From positions 32,997 through 96,996 of the forward strand of contig KN834831.1 of assembly GCA_000827265.1 (NCBI GenBank): a stretch of DNA of 64,000 nt. The letters are read 5' to 3'. The position numbers were made by a program, and so were the translations under genes. The stretch comes from Collybiopsis luxurians FD-317 M1. Lineage: Eukaryota > Basidiomycota > Agaricomycetes > Agaricales > Omphalotaceae. The notes beneath the pieces were generated by a model. That model made no database searches and was not told the DNA's origin. It saw nothing but the letters and a program-made list of their open reading frames with translations. Positions 1-13,471 of this stretch are shown piece by piece (within the stretch, counting starts at the first letter, position 1; each line of letters opens with the position of its first letter).

Positions 1-451
1 CTCTATGACTCAAATTACTTATTTTGGTTACAATACAGTATTACAGTATAAATACTCTCCTGTTTTGCCTGAGCAACTCAGCTCAAGTATTTTTGGTCAA
101 ACTTTGTGTCTCTTGTCTTGGTTTCAATACTCTATTTCTCTGCTCTCTGTCTCTCTATCTCTCTGCTTTCTATCTCATTTTCCTTAGTTTACCTGACTAT
201 CTTGAGCCTGGATATCTATCTACCATCTATCTGTTATCTCTGTATCACTTTGAATATACAATTTCTGGTGATTATTAACAATCAACTACTGACTGAAGCA
301 AAAATCTAAGTGACTGATCAATACAACTGATTAGTTTACTGAGCTGTCATTGTCTACATTCACAATACCAGCTGTACTTCCAGGTGCGCTGAGACACATG
401 CCTAACAGTGTCCTGATACCACCAATCAAGGCCCAGGGCAGTAACAATTTG

Positions 452-3400
452 TCAATGCTTGTTCTTGGGGAGAGCTTTTGTCATAATGTCAGTGATGTTT
501 TGAGAGGAAGAAATGGGATGTATAGAAACATGTCTGTGAGCAACAAATTTGCATATGAATAGGTGCCGGATGTTGATGTGTTTGGACAGATGATGGCCCC
601 TAGTGGTTTCTGAAAGACTGTTACAAAGCGGTATACAGTGGAGTGACTTTCAGGAGCACAGTAATCAGTTAAGCAGAAGCTGGTCCCAATCAACAGAGTT
701 AATTAAATAGTCTACTGGTACAGGCAGGATACTCACCTGGTCCCAATTGACAGAGAGGTCAAGATGGGGACTCAGGTTACAGGTGGTAGGTATATATTGG
801 CCCAATCTGCATTGACATATCTGATGGGTTTGACCATTGAAGCTGAACCTGTTCCTGGATGATAGATGATTCCATAATGAACAGTGCAGAAAATATAGCA
901 ACAGAGTTTGATAAGGAGTTCCCAGTGGACACATTTTGGAGTGTTTTGAATGGTTGAAAGCACTGCACAAGTGTAGACAATGTCGGGATGAGTACTACTT
1001 GCTCCCCACCAGCAACAGCTGAGGATCCCTTGGAAGGATTTTCCTTCATGAAAGCTTGGTCCTCATCAGATTGGACTTCATTTTGCTCAAGCAAGAAGTT
1101 CAGAGGGAGAGGGGTGAAAATAGAGTGTAAGTTGTCAATGATGCCAAAATACCTAAAGGCAAAATGGTGATAGAACCATCATTGAGATGGTCAATTGTCA
1201 AACCAACAAGGAAGTGCTTGTTGCATACATCAGAGAGCTCCTATCCTGCAAATCCATTGACGGTATTGTCTACTTCACTTTTGGCACTTGAACCAGAATA
1301 TACATTGTCAGTGTGAACAGTAGCAATAGTGAATTCATTAGTCTTTGGATTGTGGCAAAAGCAAATGCACAGGTCAGCTCATGAGGACTTGAATCTGTTA
1401 CATTTGAATCTTTGCTCCAATTCCTTGTACCAGATGTGACCAGCTTGAGACATACCATAAAGTGGCTGGTGCATCAGGCATACTTTACCTTCCTCCCCCT
1501 TCTGTGCAAAACCAGTTGGCTGAGACATATAAACTGGAGGATTGTTCAGAAGAGTTCCATTTAGATATGCTGCCAAGAAATCCCATTGGCATGTTTGTAG
1601 GCATTGGAATGTGCATATGGAAATGAGTAACTGGACTGATTTGAAATGAGCAACCATGGACCAACTCTTTTCAAAGTCTACCCTGGGAATCTGCATATTT
1701 CCCCTTGCCACATAACAAGCCTTTCTTTTCAACAAATTTCCCTCACCATCAACCTTAACATTGTAGACCCACATACCCTGCATAACTCTTGCATTTTGCA
1801 GCCTGTCCACCAGAGTTCAGCATCCTTGTTGACAAAGTGAATTGAATTCCTTCTGCATAAGCCAATCATCAGGATTTTGCATGGCTTCCTGATAGGTTTT
1901 GGGAATGTGGATGTCTCCCCCTTTGATGGTGCTAGCTAAGATGACAATATTTGCCCATGCCACAGCTTTGTCACAAGCTCAATTTTCATCTGCTTGAGAC
2001 TCAAGATAGAGTAGTTGGCAGGCAGAAGGAGTTCAGATACAGGTGGAACATCAGAGAGGAGGATGGTCTGTTTGCATATTGGGCAGAGGTGTAGCTACCA
2101 ATGTATCAGCATTGTTTGCAGGAGGGGAAGGAGGGGGCAAAGAGGAAGAATCCAAGTTCAGTGGTGCAGTTGCTTTGTTGACGGTTTCAGGTTGGACCAG
2201 TTGATCCAGCTCAACATTGGTACCAAAGATGGGGCCATCAGATCTGGCAACCACTTCTGTAGTCCAATGAGGCATTCCTTCCTCAAAGGTAATATCTCTA
2301 ACAGGGTATACACCCCTCTGGACTGGATCCCACACATGGTATCCACAGTGTTCCAGGTATCCAATAAACTGGCCTTCCTAGGATTGTCTCCTGAGCTTCC
2401 TGTTGATGTGATCAAGGTCAGTAACCCAGACTTTACATCTCCAACACTGTAAATGTGACACATTGACCTTTTTTCCCTGCTCCTCATACCATTTCTCCCA
2501 TGGGATACAGCCAGGGTGCCGATTAGTAGGAATCATTCCCTGGATATGGCAGTAGGCTGATGCTACTTCAGCCCAAAAACAGTTATCAAGGTCAGAGTCC
2601 TCTATCATAGAATGAACCCCCAAAATAATAGTACCATTTGCCTGTTCAACTTGACCATTAGCTGCAGACAATGCTTTTGGAACCTTCTCAATAACAATTC
2701 TGCATTTGGCACACCACACATCCATCAATTTGTTGTCAAATTTATGCCCCATGTCTATTCAGAAAACCTTGACTTTTCTATTGGTCTGATGTTCAGCCAT
2801 CTCCACAAACTCTTGAACAAGTTTTAGAATAGTCTGGGCTTCTTTGTTGGAGGCAAAGTAAGGGAACAGTATTCTGGTACTGTCATTACAAACAAGGAGC
2901 ATGTAACCAGCTCCCCCTAAGCTCTTGGTATATGAAGGTCCCCAGAGATCCAGACTAACACAATCCAGAGGTTCAGACAATGGGATGATGATATTGTCAA
3001 ATGGGAGATGCTTGGCCTTAGCATATAGACATAGTTGGCACTTCCTGCATAGCTCAAAGTCTGTTACTTCGAGACCATCAACTAGGTCTTGTTTTGCCAT
3101 TATTCAGATCATGTTGACATCTGCATGACTGAAATGGGTATGCCACATAGTGAGTAAACAAGGTTTGGAATGGGAATTCTTGACTGAGGCAAGGATGATA
3201 GGCATGGATGAAGGGTTGATAGGAGCAGAAGATGAGGAGTGAGATGAGTCCAAGTCATCCACAATGTTAACTAGATGAAGTCTGTGGCCACCATGTCTAT
3301 CAGCAAGATGGCCATCAATGACACATTTTCCTGAAGCAGGGTCCTTTACCATGAATCTACTGTTTCCCCATTCACTGCAAAGACCCTTCCTATCAAGTGC

Positions 3401-4732
3401 CAGAACTGAAATGAGATTCATTCCAAAGGATGGTGTATGTTTTGCAGGAAATTGTAGACAGTTTACTGACCCTTCATCTGTTCTTATAGAGATCTCAGCA
3501 ATGCCATGTCCTTCAATTGTAAAAGAGCATTTACTCCCTCCTTCTGCCATTTGTCTGACTGCTCTCCCTGGTGTATAACTGATAAACTGTCATTGCTCAT
3601 GAATACACCAATGAGATGCTGCACTATTGAGGTACATAGGAATGGCAGGACATGTATTATTATTGGAAGATACAGCAAACACAACTACACTACCACTATT
3701 GTCCCCCCCTTTACTCAGAATGGGATGAGTTTTCCTTCCCAGTCTAGGATTGGAATAACCAGGGGAGTTTAAGTGACAGGGTAGTGAGTCTGTACTGTCA
3801 AAGTTATTGTTGTTGAACTGATAGATGGTTGCAGTGGCAGCAGCAATAGGTGGACTTTTGGTTGTAGTGGCAGCAGCAGATGTATTGTGGGTTTTGACAG
3901 GTTCTATACCCTTAGGTGCCTTGTACCAGCAAGGTCTGAGACCTTTGCAACCACCTCCTCTAGCCCAGCATCCCTTTTTCATGTGACCATTATGATTACA
4001 GTTCTTGCACACTATTCCATTGGAAACAGTGAGAGCGCTAGGCACCATGGTAGCTGGATTAGTGGTGTTGGCAGATTCGACCATCATATTGTATTTGAGG
4101 AGAGTACACTTGAGGTCAGAGTAGGGACAAGCACTGTGGGTTTGGAGTATCCACAGGTAGTCAGTAGAGAGGGATGTAAAGAACCTAGTGTGAAGGTCCT
4201 CATCCTGAACTGAGCATCCAATGTTGTTAGCAGCTTTGCATAGTGCTTCAAGCTGTTTGAAGTGGTCTTCAAAGGGAGTACCTGGGCTATACTTAAACTG
4301 TTGGATGCATTCTTTGGCAAGGGCCTGAGCAGCAGCCAAGTTGGTTTTGTATTTGCCAGTAAGTTTCCTCCACATGGCATTGGAAGACATATCCTCTGTG
4401 ACCCCAATTGATCTAGGATCCTTGATATTCTGGTAAATAATACCAGCGAGGCAACTGTCTCTCAACTCCCATTCCTCCACTGATGGAGAATGAGAATTAA
4501 TAAGAGTTGGGACTGTGGGCACAGGAGAAGCAACAGCAGGGGCAGTGGCACCAGTGACAGGAGTAGGAGCAATAGGGGCTTGGATGGAACCATTGAGGTA
4601 ACTGAGCAGACCAGTAGAATGAATGACACTTTTCAAATGGTCAAGAAAAGTTGCCCAATTAGAAATGCCAGTCAGCTGGCAATCCTTGGGAAAGACAAGG
4701 AGGTTCAGGAGAGAATTTGGATTAGAAGACAT
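452..4732 (-). pseudogene. Decayed Ty1/copia retrotransposon polyprotein (Copia-1)
   Basis: Read on the minus strand, the domains come in Copia order. The gag starts at 4732 (MSSNPNSLLN) and has a zinc knuckle (CKNCNHNGHMKKGC) near 3990. A protease-like segment at about 3600 reads LNSAASHWC. GAG-pre-integrase follows at 3550-3104, with WHTHFSHADV and a CRKCQLC zinc pair. The integrase core spans about 3060-2380, with LDLWGP, IDMGHKFDN and NGQVEQANGT. The RT start is at 1810-1379, with QWDFLAAYLNGTL and QPLYGMSQAG. An RNase H tail (SQNITDIMTKALPKNKH) ends at about 452. The reading is split by stops and frameshifts into at least six blocks. The protease Asp is replaced by Asn. A TGA just before IDMGHKF sits where an Arg codon is usual. 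The element is dead. Identity is secure from domain order; exact breakpoints are not. Confidence 0.9.
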
Positions 4733-4788
4733 TGCTGGATATATGATATTTGTACAATCTAGGCAGATTGCTCTTCTGACTGTGAATC

Positions 4789-5104
4789 TGTTAGAACTGT
4801 AGCCTACATAAGTATACATATAACTGCAGGATAAATTAGTAAGAAGACAAATAAGAAATATAACTAAGGACATACCCTCAGAATGAAAAAGAAGTTCTGA
4901 GGGTTGCACTGTTTTGTAGAAATATATATATGTAAAATTGTAAAGGGGAAAATAGATCAGGATAAAGTATATTACTCTGCAACTCCCTTCAATACCCATA
5001 CAGAGGCTTTTAGTCTTCAGGAGTCTGTCTGAAACACCAGGATGCCCCAGTGCATGACCATGTACTCCTACACATCCTACATGTCCAACCTCTTGTTTCT
5101 GACA
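4789..5104 (-). repeat. 5' LTR of Copia-1
   Basis: The LTR lies immediately upstream of the Copia-1 gag on the minus strand. In plus orientation it begins TGTTAGAACT, preceded by CTGACTGTGAATC, and ends about TCTGACA. The same boundary sequence and the motif TTCTGAGGGTTG recur at 12008-12344, which supports a shared LTR family. The distal end was chosen by comparison with that copy and could shift by some bases. I could not find the matching downstream LTR in bases 1-450, although TGTTAGGC at about 406 (minus strand) could be its start. Confidence 0.6.
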
Positions 5105-5847
5105 CAATTATATTTTGGAGCCTATCTTGATTCAATTCATACTATAAACCATGTAAATATATTCCAGGTCTTTGGAACAAGAGTCCAGGACACACTGATT
5201 TGAACATTATGCATCATGCTAATAAGGGTCTTGAGCTGCTCACTTAGTTGCTTCAAGCAGAGCTGAGCTATAAATAGGTAGCTCAGCTCAGCTCAGCCCT
5301 AGATCCAGTTTATGAGTGGCGCACCACCATTTGAAACTGAGCCTTGGGTGCACTACTTTTAGGTTCCAGTTTCAGAGGCTCAGACCTCTTGTGGACCTTA
5401 AAGGTTCATAATTCCCCTGAGCCTGGAACTAGACCATTAGCTTTGATCCAAGAATTTTGCTGAACCACACTTGAACCTGAGGTCGAAATCAGGTTCAGAC
5501 TCACTTCTGGTGACAATAGTTCTACTGCTGTTATGGAAGTGTACATTACAACTCCTTCACTGGGTGCACAGAATGGCAAAGGTCTTTAGTCTGTCCATAG
5601 TGGATAGTTTATAAAGTGCAACTCTCTGCAAAACATCATTGAGAATAATTGTGTCTTCTTTTACATTAATGATAGCATGTCTGCTGGTGCACATTTGCCT
5701 CAGCTTGTTCAGTCCAATCTAGCTTCAGTGAATCACTTATATCACAGAACCAGTGGTTCTTGATTTCAATATTTTGCCATTGTCATTAAGTACATGACTT
5801 CAGAATGTTCATGAGTAAGCCTTTTTATATCTTATGTGAACTTCCAC
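5105..5847. other. Gene-free AT-rich stretch
   Basis: No supported coding. A TATA-like CTATAAATAGG at about 5268 is followed by four AGCTC direct repeats (5280-5297). This may be the edge of another LTR, but no partner was found. Confidence 0.4.
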
Positions 5848-6640
5848 TCACATTACATTGTTGTCTCTTCTGAAGCTCCATATCTCAGGACCTCTGAATC
5901 CCATCTGCCCAAATGCGACAGCCTGTGGCCAGTGCTTAGGCATAGTAACAGATTTCACAGCGACAGGCTTCATCAATGGATCAATGACAAAGTGATGAAT
6001 AGCTTCAGAACAATGAACAACTGCAAGCTGACCAGAGCTTGCATCATATGCTATTCCTGATACTTCTTGACCATCCTGTCTGCCTGTGAGCCTATCACAA
6101 AAGACCTCTGTGAACAATGCACAGTAAGTTTAATTTTATGTTCTGAGTTATTTGAACTAATCTACCTTGTCATCCTTGCAACTTCTCTTCCAGATACATA
6201 AATATCCATCCTCCATTCCAATAGTGAGGCCATTGTCAGTATTGTCAGGCCTGATGATCCAGACAATTGCCATGGTCATACCACATTCCCCTGCTGCTGT
6301 TGGAGAATGGAGCAATTTGGAAGTAGGTAAGTACCATATCTTCATTCCATCTTCATCTACATTAAAATATTTGATGCTGCAGACCAAGGGTATAGAATAC
6401 TCACCTCCACTTGCAACATGGGTACCAAGTGGATGAGTGGTCAAGCAAGCAACTGCTCCTCTATGACCCTCAAGAAGTGTCCACAACACATACTTATTCT
6501 GCTTGGACATGGTTTTAGCTATCATGGCACTCTTGGGCCTTTTATATCTTTTCATGCACACTATTGTTTTTTCAATGTTAGCATTATTTGATTTTCTCAC
6601 ACTTCTTCTCATCTTCCTCATTCTCCACACTGCCTGGTGC
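5848..6640 (-). pseudogene. WD40-repeat protein relic
   Basis: The minus-strand translation carries WD40 blades. One is WTLLEGHRGAVACL followed by HPLGTHVASGGEDGMKIW, once a short intron (GTGAGT to ATGTAG, about 6402-6351) is removed. The next blade includes NGLTIGMEDGYLCIWKRS, and a later block has VSGIAYDASSGQLAVV. The piece continues after another apparent intron at about 6160-6118 into 6117-5848. No initiating exon or complete propeller can be assembled, and the flanks are repeat-like. WD40 genes are often amplified in repeat tracts of Agaricomycetes, so a duplicated gene fragment is the best reading. A functional short WD40 gene with unrecognised exons is less likely. Confidence 0.55.
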
Positions 6641-9620
6641 AGTGATCAATGTCTACTATACTGTCTCCTCAGACAGTGATGATCATGACATTTGCCTCCC
6701 CTAGGACTGCCCCATGTCCTAGAGTCATTCCACTTTTCTCAACAACAGTGCAACAACATTGACCTCAGATGCTGATGGTGCATGAAGATCTCTGTTCCAA
6801 GGCCTTGTACCATCTGTATCCACAAACAAGATGTCCCACTAATACATTTGGTTTCTACTTAGCTGGCTCTAGTGAGGCAGCAAGTGTAATTGGGTTTGTG
6901 AGAGTGCATTGCCAAAGATTCTGCAGAGTAGATAATATATCTTATAATCAACTTCAACTCCTCTAGTACAGTCTAACAGAATCTCTAGGCTTGATGGACT
7001 ACTAGGTCCAAGTAGAGGGGCATAAAGGTTGCAGAAGATATACAAATCTCTGACTTGATAACCACAAGGCTGGTAATGGGCCAAGTAAATGATGAGTGGG
7101 ATACAACAGCAAGGTCAGCAATGGGCTGACAAATGATGAGCTATATACTAAATGAACAAGAGCATTGCTCAAGTTTCAGATAGTCTGCAATACTGTCCAA
7201 CAGCAGACCAAAGTACTGGGCAAAGTGTGAGTGAGCTTTAAGCATCCAAACTAGTGGGGCTTTGAAAACTGTCTTGTTCTGGTACTCTACTCTGTACTTA
7301 TACTATGCTGGGAGCCAAGAACCATACAACCATAATGTTGGAAATACATGTATAAACTTGTGCAAGTGTCCAAATCCAGAAACCAACCAACAATAAACCC
7401 AAAGTCCATAGGAAAATAAACCTTCTATGCCTTCTTCTGGAAACCTGATCCTGCAGTTCCAAGTAACTTTTGCATTTCATCCTGATCAACCCATACACTG
7501 GAATAATCCTTTATCCTCTGCCCATGATAATGTTGGACTAAGTGTCCAACTGTACCAGATGTTCCTCCATATTTGCTTCCATAAATATTTGATCATCTTC
7601 ATTGCTAAGTGACACTACACTTCTTTGCCACTTGGGCCATCAACTTCTGATACTTCAATGAGTACCTCATATGGTAAATGTCAAAGCTGGCCTTAGCCTG
7701 TAGCATTGGATTGTGCATGCTTCTTCTGATGCTCAATCTGGACTCTAACCAAGACTTTGGCTAGCTTCTTCCTGTTCTCAGCACTTTGAGTACTGCATCT
7801 GAAACAATGCAGCACTGAGTCCATCACTTCTTGAGCCACTGGAATAAGTTCTGTCAAGCCATCCCAATCATACATCAATCCCTGGGTTACATCAGAGCAA
7901 TGTGGGCTCATTGAAACTTCTGTATAAGGTACAGGTGGGTCTGCTAGCTTTAATGAGCTAGGTACAGTAGTTTCAGTAGCTGTCTGACACTTGGACTGAT
8001 ATTTGATACTAGGGTGAAAAGTAAAATACGACAGGTAATGCAGTTCCACACCTGTCATAACAAGCATCCTGCATTTATTCCAAGTTAGCTATCAATGTTG
8101 GGCTTATTATAGCTCTCTTATGTATTCATTTCCAATTGCAAAACTGTCAATTTTAATTGATTGTAGGTATTGCTGCAAAATTTGCACAATACTGCTGCAC
8201 CAAGTGCACCAGAGCCTTCCTCATCAACTTCCCCATCTTCACCATTGACCCCTACCAAAGAATTTCCATGCAGCTCTGAAGGTCCACAAACAGTGTGACT
8301 GATCCTTATACCATTGCCTCAGGGAAGCCTTTCTGTTTCCAGCCTGAATGTGCATAGCACATTGGCAAGGAGTTACTGTGTAAGCCCATGTCTCAACCTG
8401 ATGAATGCACTGCTCATGATTACTTACGCCATTGCAAAAGCAGCAATTATTGCTCTCAAGTTAGATATTGATCATCCATTGTTCAAGCAAGAACCCAGGG
8501 CCAGGGATAATGCATGGACACAGGCAAATTGTGTACCTTATCATTGAGGTTCATATTTTTATATTTTTTCTTCATTTATATTGAGAGTGAAATTCCTGAA
8601 TTCCAGAATCATGAGGACCACTGGAGGGCAGATCTCTTGCTCAGAGATCAGCTCAAGAGCATGAGAGATATGCACAATAAGAAAAAGAAAAAGCAGGATG
8701 GAGCAGTCTAGTCCAGATGTGGTATATATATATTCAAGAAATGTTGAGTCAAGGACATTGTATTGGACTGCAATAGCTGAGTCAAGGACCACATCCCGCT
8801 TCTCGTAATTCAAAATAGTTTTAGCTTCTTGGCTCTTTTTCTAAAAGACAATTCCTTCCTAAAAGACAATTGATGTGGCGATCATCTCCTTCATGATGCA
8901 GACAGCACATATGCCTATGAAGACTCACAACTTGTCCCCAATCCCAAAGCAGCAGGCTGCCTTTCATGCTCTCTAATGCCACAAACCTCATATCCATCAT
9001 ACAGGGTATGTTTTTGAATCATTATTGATTTATGCAAGAACTGACAATGAACATCTAGGCCTCTACAATTTCAATCTTTCAAATCAGGGTGTACAGGATA
9101 TCGATGTCCAATAAAGGCATTTCTGTACTGATTGCTACCATCTCCTTGAAATCTCAGAAGGAGAATGCCTTGAGAATGTCTCTTGTGGAATACCAATTTG
9201 AAAGATGGCTCCTGCCCCAGCCTTTCGTCCATGACTGTGATATTTTGTATTGTGGAAGTTGTTTCCAGTTGTTCTTTCAACAACACAAACTACTTCTGAA
9301 GAACCCATATCTGAGTTTCAATGGCAACTTGTTTGTCATGCAACTTGGAAAGAAGGTCACAGGGAATGTCATTAATCTGCAGTCTGGCAATGGAAAGCTT
9401 GCTCACCAAATTGCCAGACAGTGAGCATTCAGTTTTCCTATATCTGGATTTTGATTTATGATCACATTGATGATAGCTTTGCTCCTCATTTAATACAGTT
9501 CCAGGAAGATTGTAGATGAAAAATTAGCCATTTTATTGAACTGTAACTTTGTAGTAACTGTAATAAAAGGCTAAAAAGGGAACTGAGTCAACTAGCAAGG
9601 GAAATTGGAAAAACTACTTA
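6641..9620. other. AT-rich tract without recognised genes
   Basis: Only short open frames are present. The longest is a 124-codon minus-strand frame at 8067-7693 with no family similarity I recognise. It contains VMDSVLHCFRCSTQSAENRKK and so could be an exon of a decayed repeat-borne gene. CpG is rare, as in the neighbouring transposon debris. Confidence 0.35.
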
Positions 9621-9636
9621 AACAACTGTTTTTGGG

Positions 9637-11892
9637 ATGCCTACACTCAGTCCCTGGCCTGGCGCCCCCTCATGTTCACTTACCTACATATGTCTACTAA
9701 TCCTCAATTGCCTATTATTCCTCAAATGCCTGTTGTTGATCAGCATGGATCCTCTGTCCAGTTGCACAAGTGCAATTCCCCTGGACCTGAGGGAACATCT
9801 GAGCCCAATGTTCCAACTGACTCTCATTGGAAACCAGACAAAGTTCACATTATTGCAGGGCCAAATCAGCATGAGCTAGATAAGGTATGGCTCTGTACTT
9901 CCTTAAAAGTATTTTCATCACTGATGGTGTGCAGGAGTGAGCTCTTCAGAAGATGTTAGAGGACTGTATTGCTCAGATGGAATATGATAATCAATGCCTA
10001 AATGTGAGTATCACATTCAGTATAGTTCCACTGAAATCATTCATATCACTTATTTGTGTAGGTCAAGCTTCAAGATATGCCAAAGCTTTGGTGAGTGATT
10101 TGTCAGCAGTTTACAAGGCTTTTCTTGATTTATTGTTCAGCAAAATGAGTTAGAGAGTAAGGAAGTAGATCAGGCCTCTCAAGAAGATCTTGTTTTGTAT
10201 TTTGTATGCCTGACACTCCCCCCAGTTCTTTCCTGTCTAAGTCAGCATACAGGCACACAAAAGGGAGTCCATTTTCAATGAAAACAAAGGCTACCTTTAG
10301 GAGCTTGAGCAGCTTCAGCAACAGTACACTCTCTGTGTACATCATGTCTTATAGATGTTCTCTAGCACCATATGCTGATAAATCACCTAACATAGTCCCA
10401 AGAGACTCAAAACTGCCTATGTGAAATGGTCAGTGGTAACATCACTTCTGTGGTCCAGTGGCTGACTAATTCTTAAGCAAACTGCAAGAGATGAGGCTTT
10501 ACAAGAAAAGGTGCATGACTGCATATGGTACCACAGTAACTCTATTAACAATCTTTCAGGCAGCACAAGAGACTGAGTTCCAGCATCTAATTAGAAAGGC
10601 AGGAAAAGGAAAGGTCAAAGGCAAGCAAGCAATGACCAATGCTGATATGGATGCAGACAATGAACACAAAAATCCTGCCTCAAAGGCTAATTCCACACCT
10701 CCAGCTCATCTGACCTCTAGCTTGAACACTTCTTGCCCAACATCAGACTTTAATTGCTCTCCTACTTCTGGCTCAAATCCCCCATCATTGGCTTCATCAA
10801 ATCCTTCCAATATTGCCACAATTGTGAAGGGGACACTTACGCAGTTCATGGCCGCACAGCAGGCTATGCAACAGGCCCCTTTGACTCCCACCAGTACACC
10901 TAGATGATCCTGCAAAATTCCATCACCTAAGGAGGGCAGTCAGGCTTATAACAGGCAGCTGAAGAAAGAAACACTGTCCAGATTGGATGAGTTCACAGAG
11001 AAAGAATGGAAGGTTTGCTGTAGGGCACCCAAATTAATTTTATTATAACATGTTTTCTTAGCCTCATCTTTGTCACTGCTTCCTCCAGTTGACACAGATG
11101 CCCAAGCTCAAAGACTTCAAAAGCTACTCTCCAATTGATGAGGACTCTGCCAATGACTTTGCATCAGGGACTAGAGAAGGACCTCTCAAGATGAATGATA
11201 ACATTTATCATCTGTATTTTGGAGAAGGGTGGTGACAAGCAGCTTGGAATCACACAGTCATTGCCAACATGATTGAACCAATGCTTGCTGAAGCAACAGA
11301 GGCATGTCTGGAGCCCATTCTCACAGTCAATGCAGTAAAAGCCATAGTATGGGACTATGTACTGCAAGCCCAAAATTCATGGAGTGCCCAGAAACCTCAG
11401 GTACATGCAAGCGGAGATCACCTTGAGACTGGGGCAGAAGCAAGTGTTCATAATGTACAATACCAGGCAGCTCACTCCTGAGCTGTACACTCTACTACCT
11501 GGAAGAGGCTGGTGAGAGTTTTATTACTTTTGGACTTTTTGTTTTATTTTTATAATATATATGTTTAGAAATTCCAGCATCAGACAGCCACTCTTGAAGA
11601 CCTCCTCAGCAGTTGTTCACTCACTGCTCTAGCAAGGAGAAGATGGGAAATGATGTCCCACCTTGTTAAAGACCTTCACATCAAAGGCCAGTCATCTGAA
11701 GATACTGATTCTGAAATGGAACCTCAATCTAACCAGTCTAACACTCTCTGCATCACTATTCCCCACTTTTGCTGTCAGGTTATCAGTGAATTGATGGAGA
11801 ATTTGGACAGCACTATCAATCAATTTCATGTCGCTCAAGCTCACCAAGCTGGAAAACATTTTGTACCCCAATTACTCAGGCCAATGAGTTGA
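9637..11892 (+). pseudogene. Broken coding series, family unrecognised (probably repeat-borne)
   Basis: Several plus-strand frames in the same tract have protein-like composition: 9672-9959, 9953-10153, 10491-10907 (Pro/Ser/Thr-rich, basic KGKVKGKQ patch), 11269-11481 and 11650-11892. Intron-like GT-AG gaps lie between some of them (for example about 11014-11090 and 11511-11570), so this may have been one multi-exon gene. No catalytic motif, zinc knuckle or RT signature is visible, and I do not recognise the family. The setting between Copia debris and LTR pieces suggests a mobile or amplified gene. The call is low-confidence and is made mainly so the stretch is not read as empty. Confidence 0.3.
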
Positions 11893-12007
11893 CAGTCTTC
11901 ATGGAATATGAGAAGATTGAAGAGAGCATTGGCATTAGATGAGGACATAGTAGTAGAGGTCAACATAGGTGTTAATATAGGAAAAGTGCAGTTCTGACTG
12001 TGAATCT

Positions 12008-12344
12008 GTTAAACTATAATCCTAATTAGATACACTTGACTATAGGTATGTAAGTAGAAGAGTGTGAAGCTAGAAAGAGAAGTTACGTACTCTCAGAACA
12101 AATGACAAGTTCTGAGGGTTGTATTGAAAATCATGATTCTATAAGTACTACGAAATAGGAGAAAGTATTAGGAAGAAAGAAAAGCAGAAAATAGTGAAAC
12201 AACAATGCAAAGATACCTGAACAGAAGTAGAATCATATACCTACAACTGATATGGTTCTGTGGATACCTGTACTGAAAGCCACAGGACACCCATAGTGCT
12301 CACCTGACCTTACACAACTACACATTGACATGCATAGATCTAAC
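12008..12344 (-). repeat. LTR of the Copia-1 family
   Basis: It begins TGTTAAACTATAATCC and ends GATCTAACA, giving TGTTA...TAACA ends. It is preceded by CTGACTGTGAATC, the same internal-side sequence that abuts the LTR at 4789. TTCTGAGGGTTG is shared with that copy. Because internal sequence is retained on the left, this is the 5' LTR of a truncated minus-strand element and not a clean solo LTR. Confidence 0.55.
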
Positions 12345-12510
12345 AGACAGTATTACTCAGATATTAGTAGTAGAAGTATGTAGAACATTCTAGATACTGT
12401 GTTATGTAGTATATAAGGCCTACATTGAGGACAGTAAGTACCATAGAACAGAACAATAAATTATATCCAATATTCAAGTCTCACCACTCTGATCAAACCA
12501 CTGTACCACA
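12345..12510 (+). repeat. Partial Copia LTR in plus orientation
   Basis: TACTCAGATATTAGTAG, TAGAACATTCTAGA, a TATA box (AGTATATAAGGC, about 12409) and an end near TACCACA resemble the LTRs at 54174-54440 and 60339-60539. No initiator-tRNA primer site follows, so it is a fragment. The AT-rich tract ends at about 12.82 kb, where the base composition becomes visibly richer in CpG. Confidence 0.4.
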
Positions 12511-13471
12511 TTTCTTCAATAAAAAGGGCATGGATAATCACAAGATTAGAGACAACTGAGACTCTGTTCCCTCTTTATCACCATTTTATTCAGTGTCAAC
12601 TACAAAATCCAGCACAATTGATTATAGTGTTGGACTAGCTTAGGACAAAGATATTGTAATTATTTCCTTGCTATAGGAAAGAAGATTTTTAATGATTTGT
12701 TGCTATATCAAGTTGTGGTTATGATAATTCACTTGCTATTACAACTACCTCTGGTGCAATGAGTACTTATTCTGCTGAAGATCATTACAATGAGCTAATG
12801 TCAATGGCTAAGATTCGCAGTGGCGGAAGCAGAGCTGTGGTGATTTGAAGGTGAAGGGTTAGGCCACCGAGCATTACGAAGAGGCGTTTGAACATTGCGA
12901 GGTATCTGTGGTAGATGTTGGGGGTGAAAGAAATGAAGGAACGGAGATCTGTATTGAGGCTGAGATAACACCTAACTCCGAATTCGAGTCAAGCAGTGGC
13001 ACACAAGTGACTTGCAATACCAATTATGTTTGAATTATGTAGTCTCCTAATCCGTATTTGGCCCGGTTACAGATTTCCGTGTACAACATGTCCCTACTGC
13101 CTACTAATCTAACTTAGCTGTCCCATCCCTAGCGTCGTACCCACCTGTTCAATTACAACCGAGTCACAGCAACGATCCTGGCTGACTTCTAGCGGTAGTT
13201 CGCATAGATGGAAATCTTGAGCTGTAAATCACAATGTTGGAGGAGCAGCACTTGTCAACCCATACTTCACGTACAGTTTCTTGGTCTAAGAAAGGAACAC
13301 GAGTCGCAATAGGTCTTGAATTGAGTAGAAGATATAGTTATGACCTTTTCGTGGACAAGCAAATCTATGTATCAACGACACATTCCTCCTACCGCAGGTC
13401 ACTCAATTGGCTTGCGCTTGGACACACATTCCCCTCAAGTTACCCGCCTCTGACAGGGCAAGAACAACATT

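Noticed and set aside
1..330. TATA-containing stretch and CT-rich run as a promoter or gene start
   Set aside because: The short frames are low complexity. It is more likely LTR-like or simple sequence, and no downstream gene fits.
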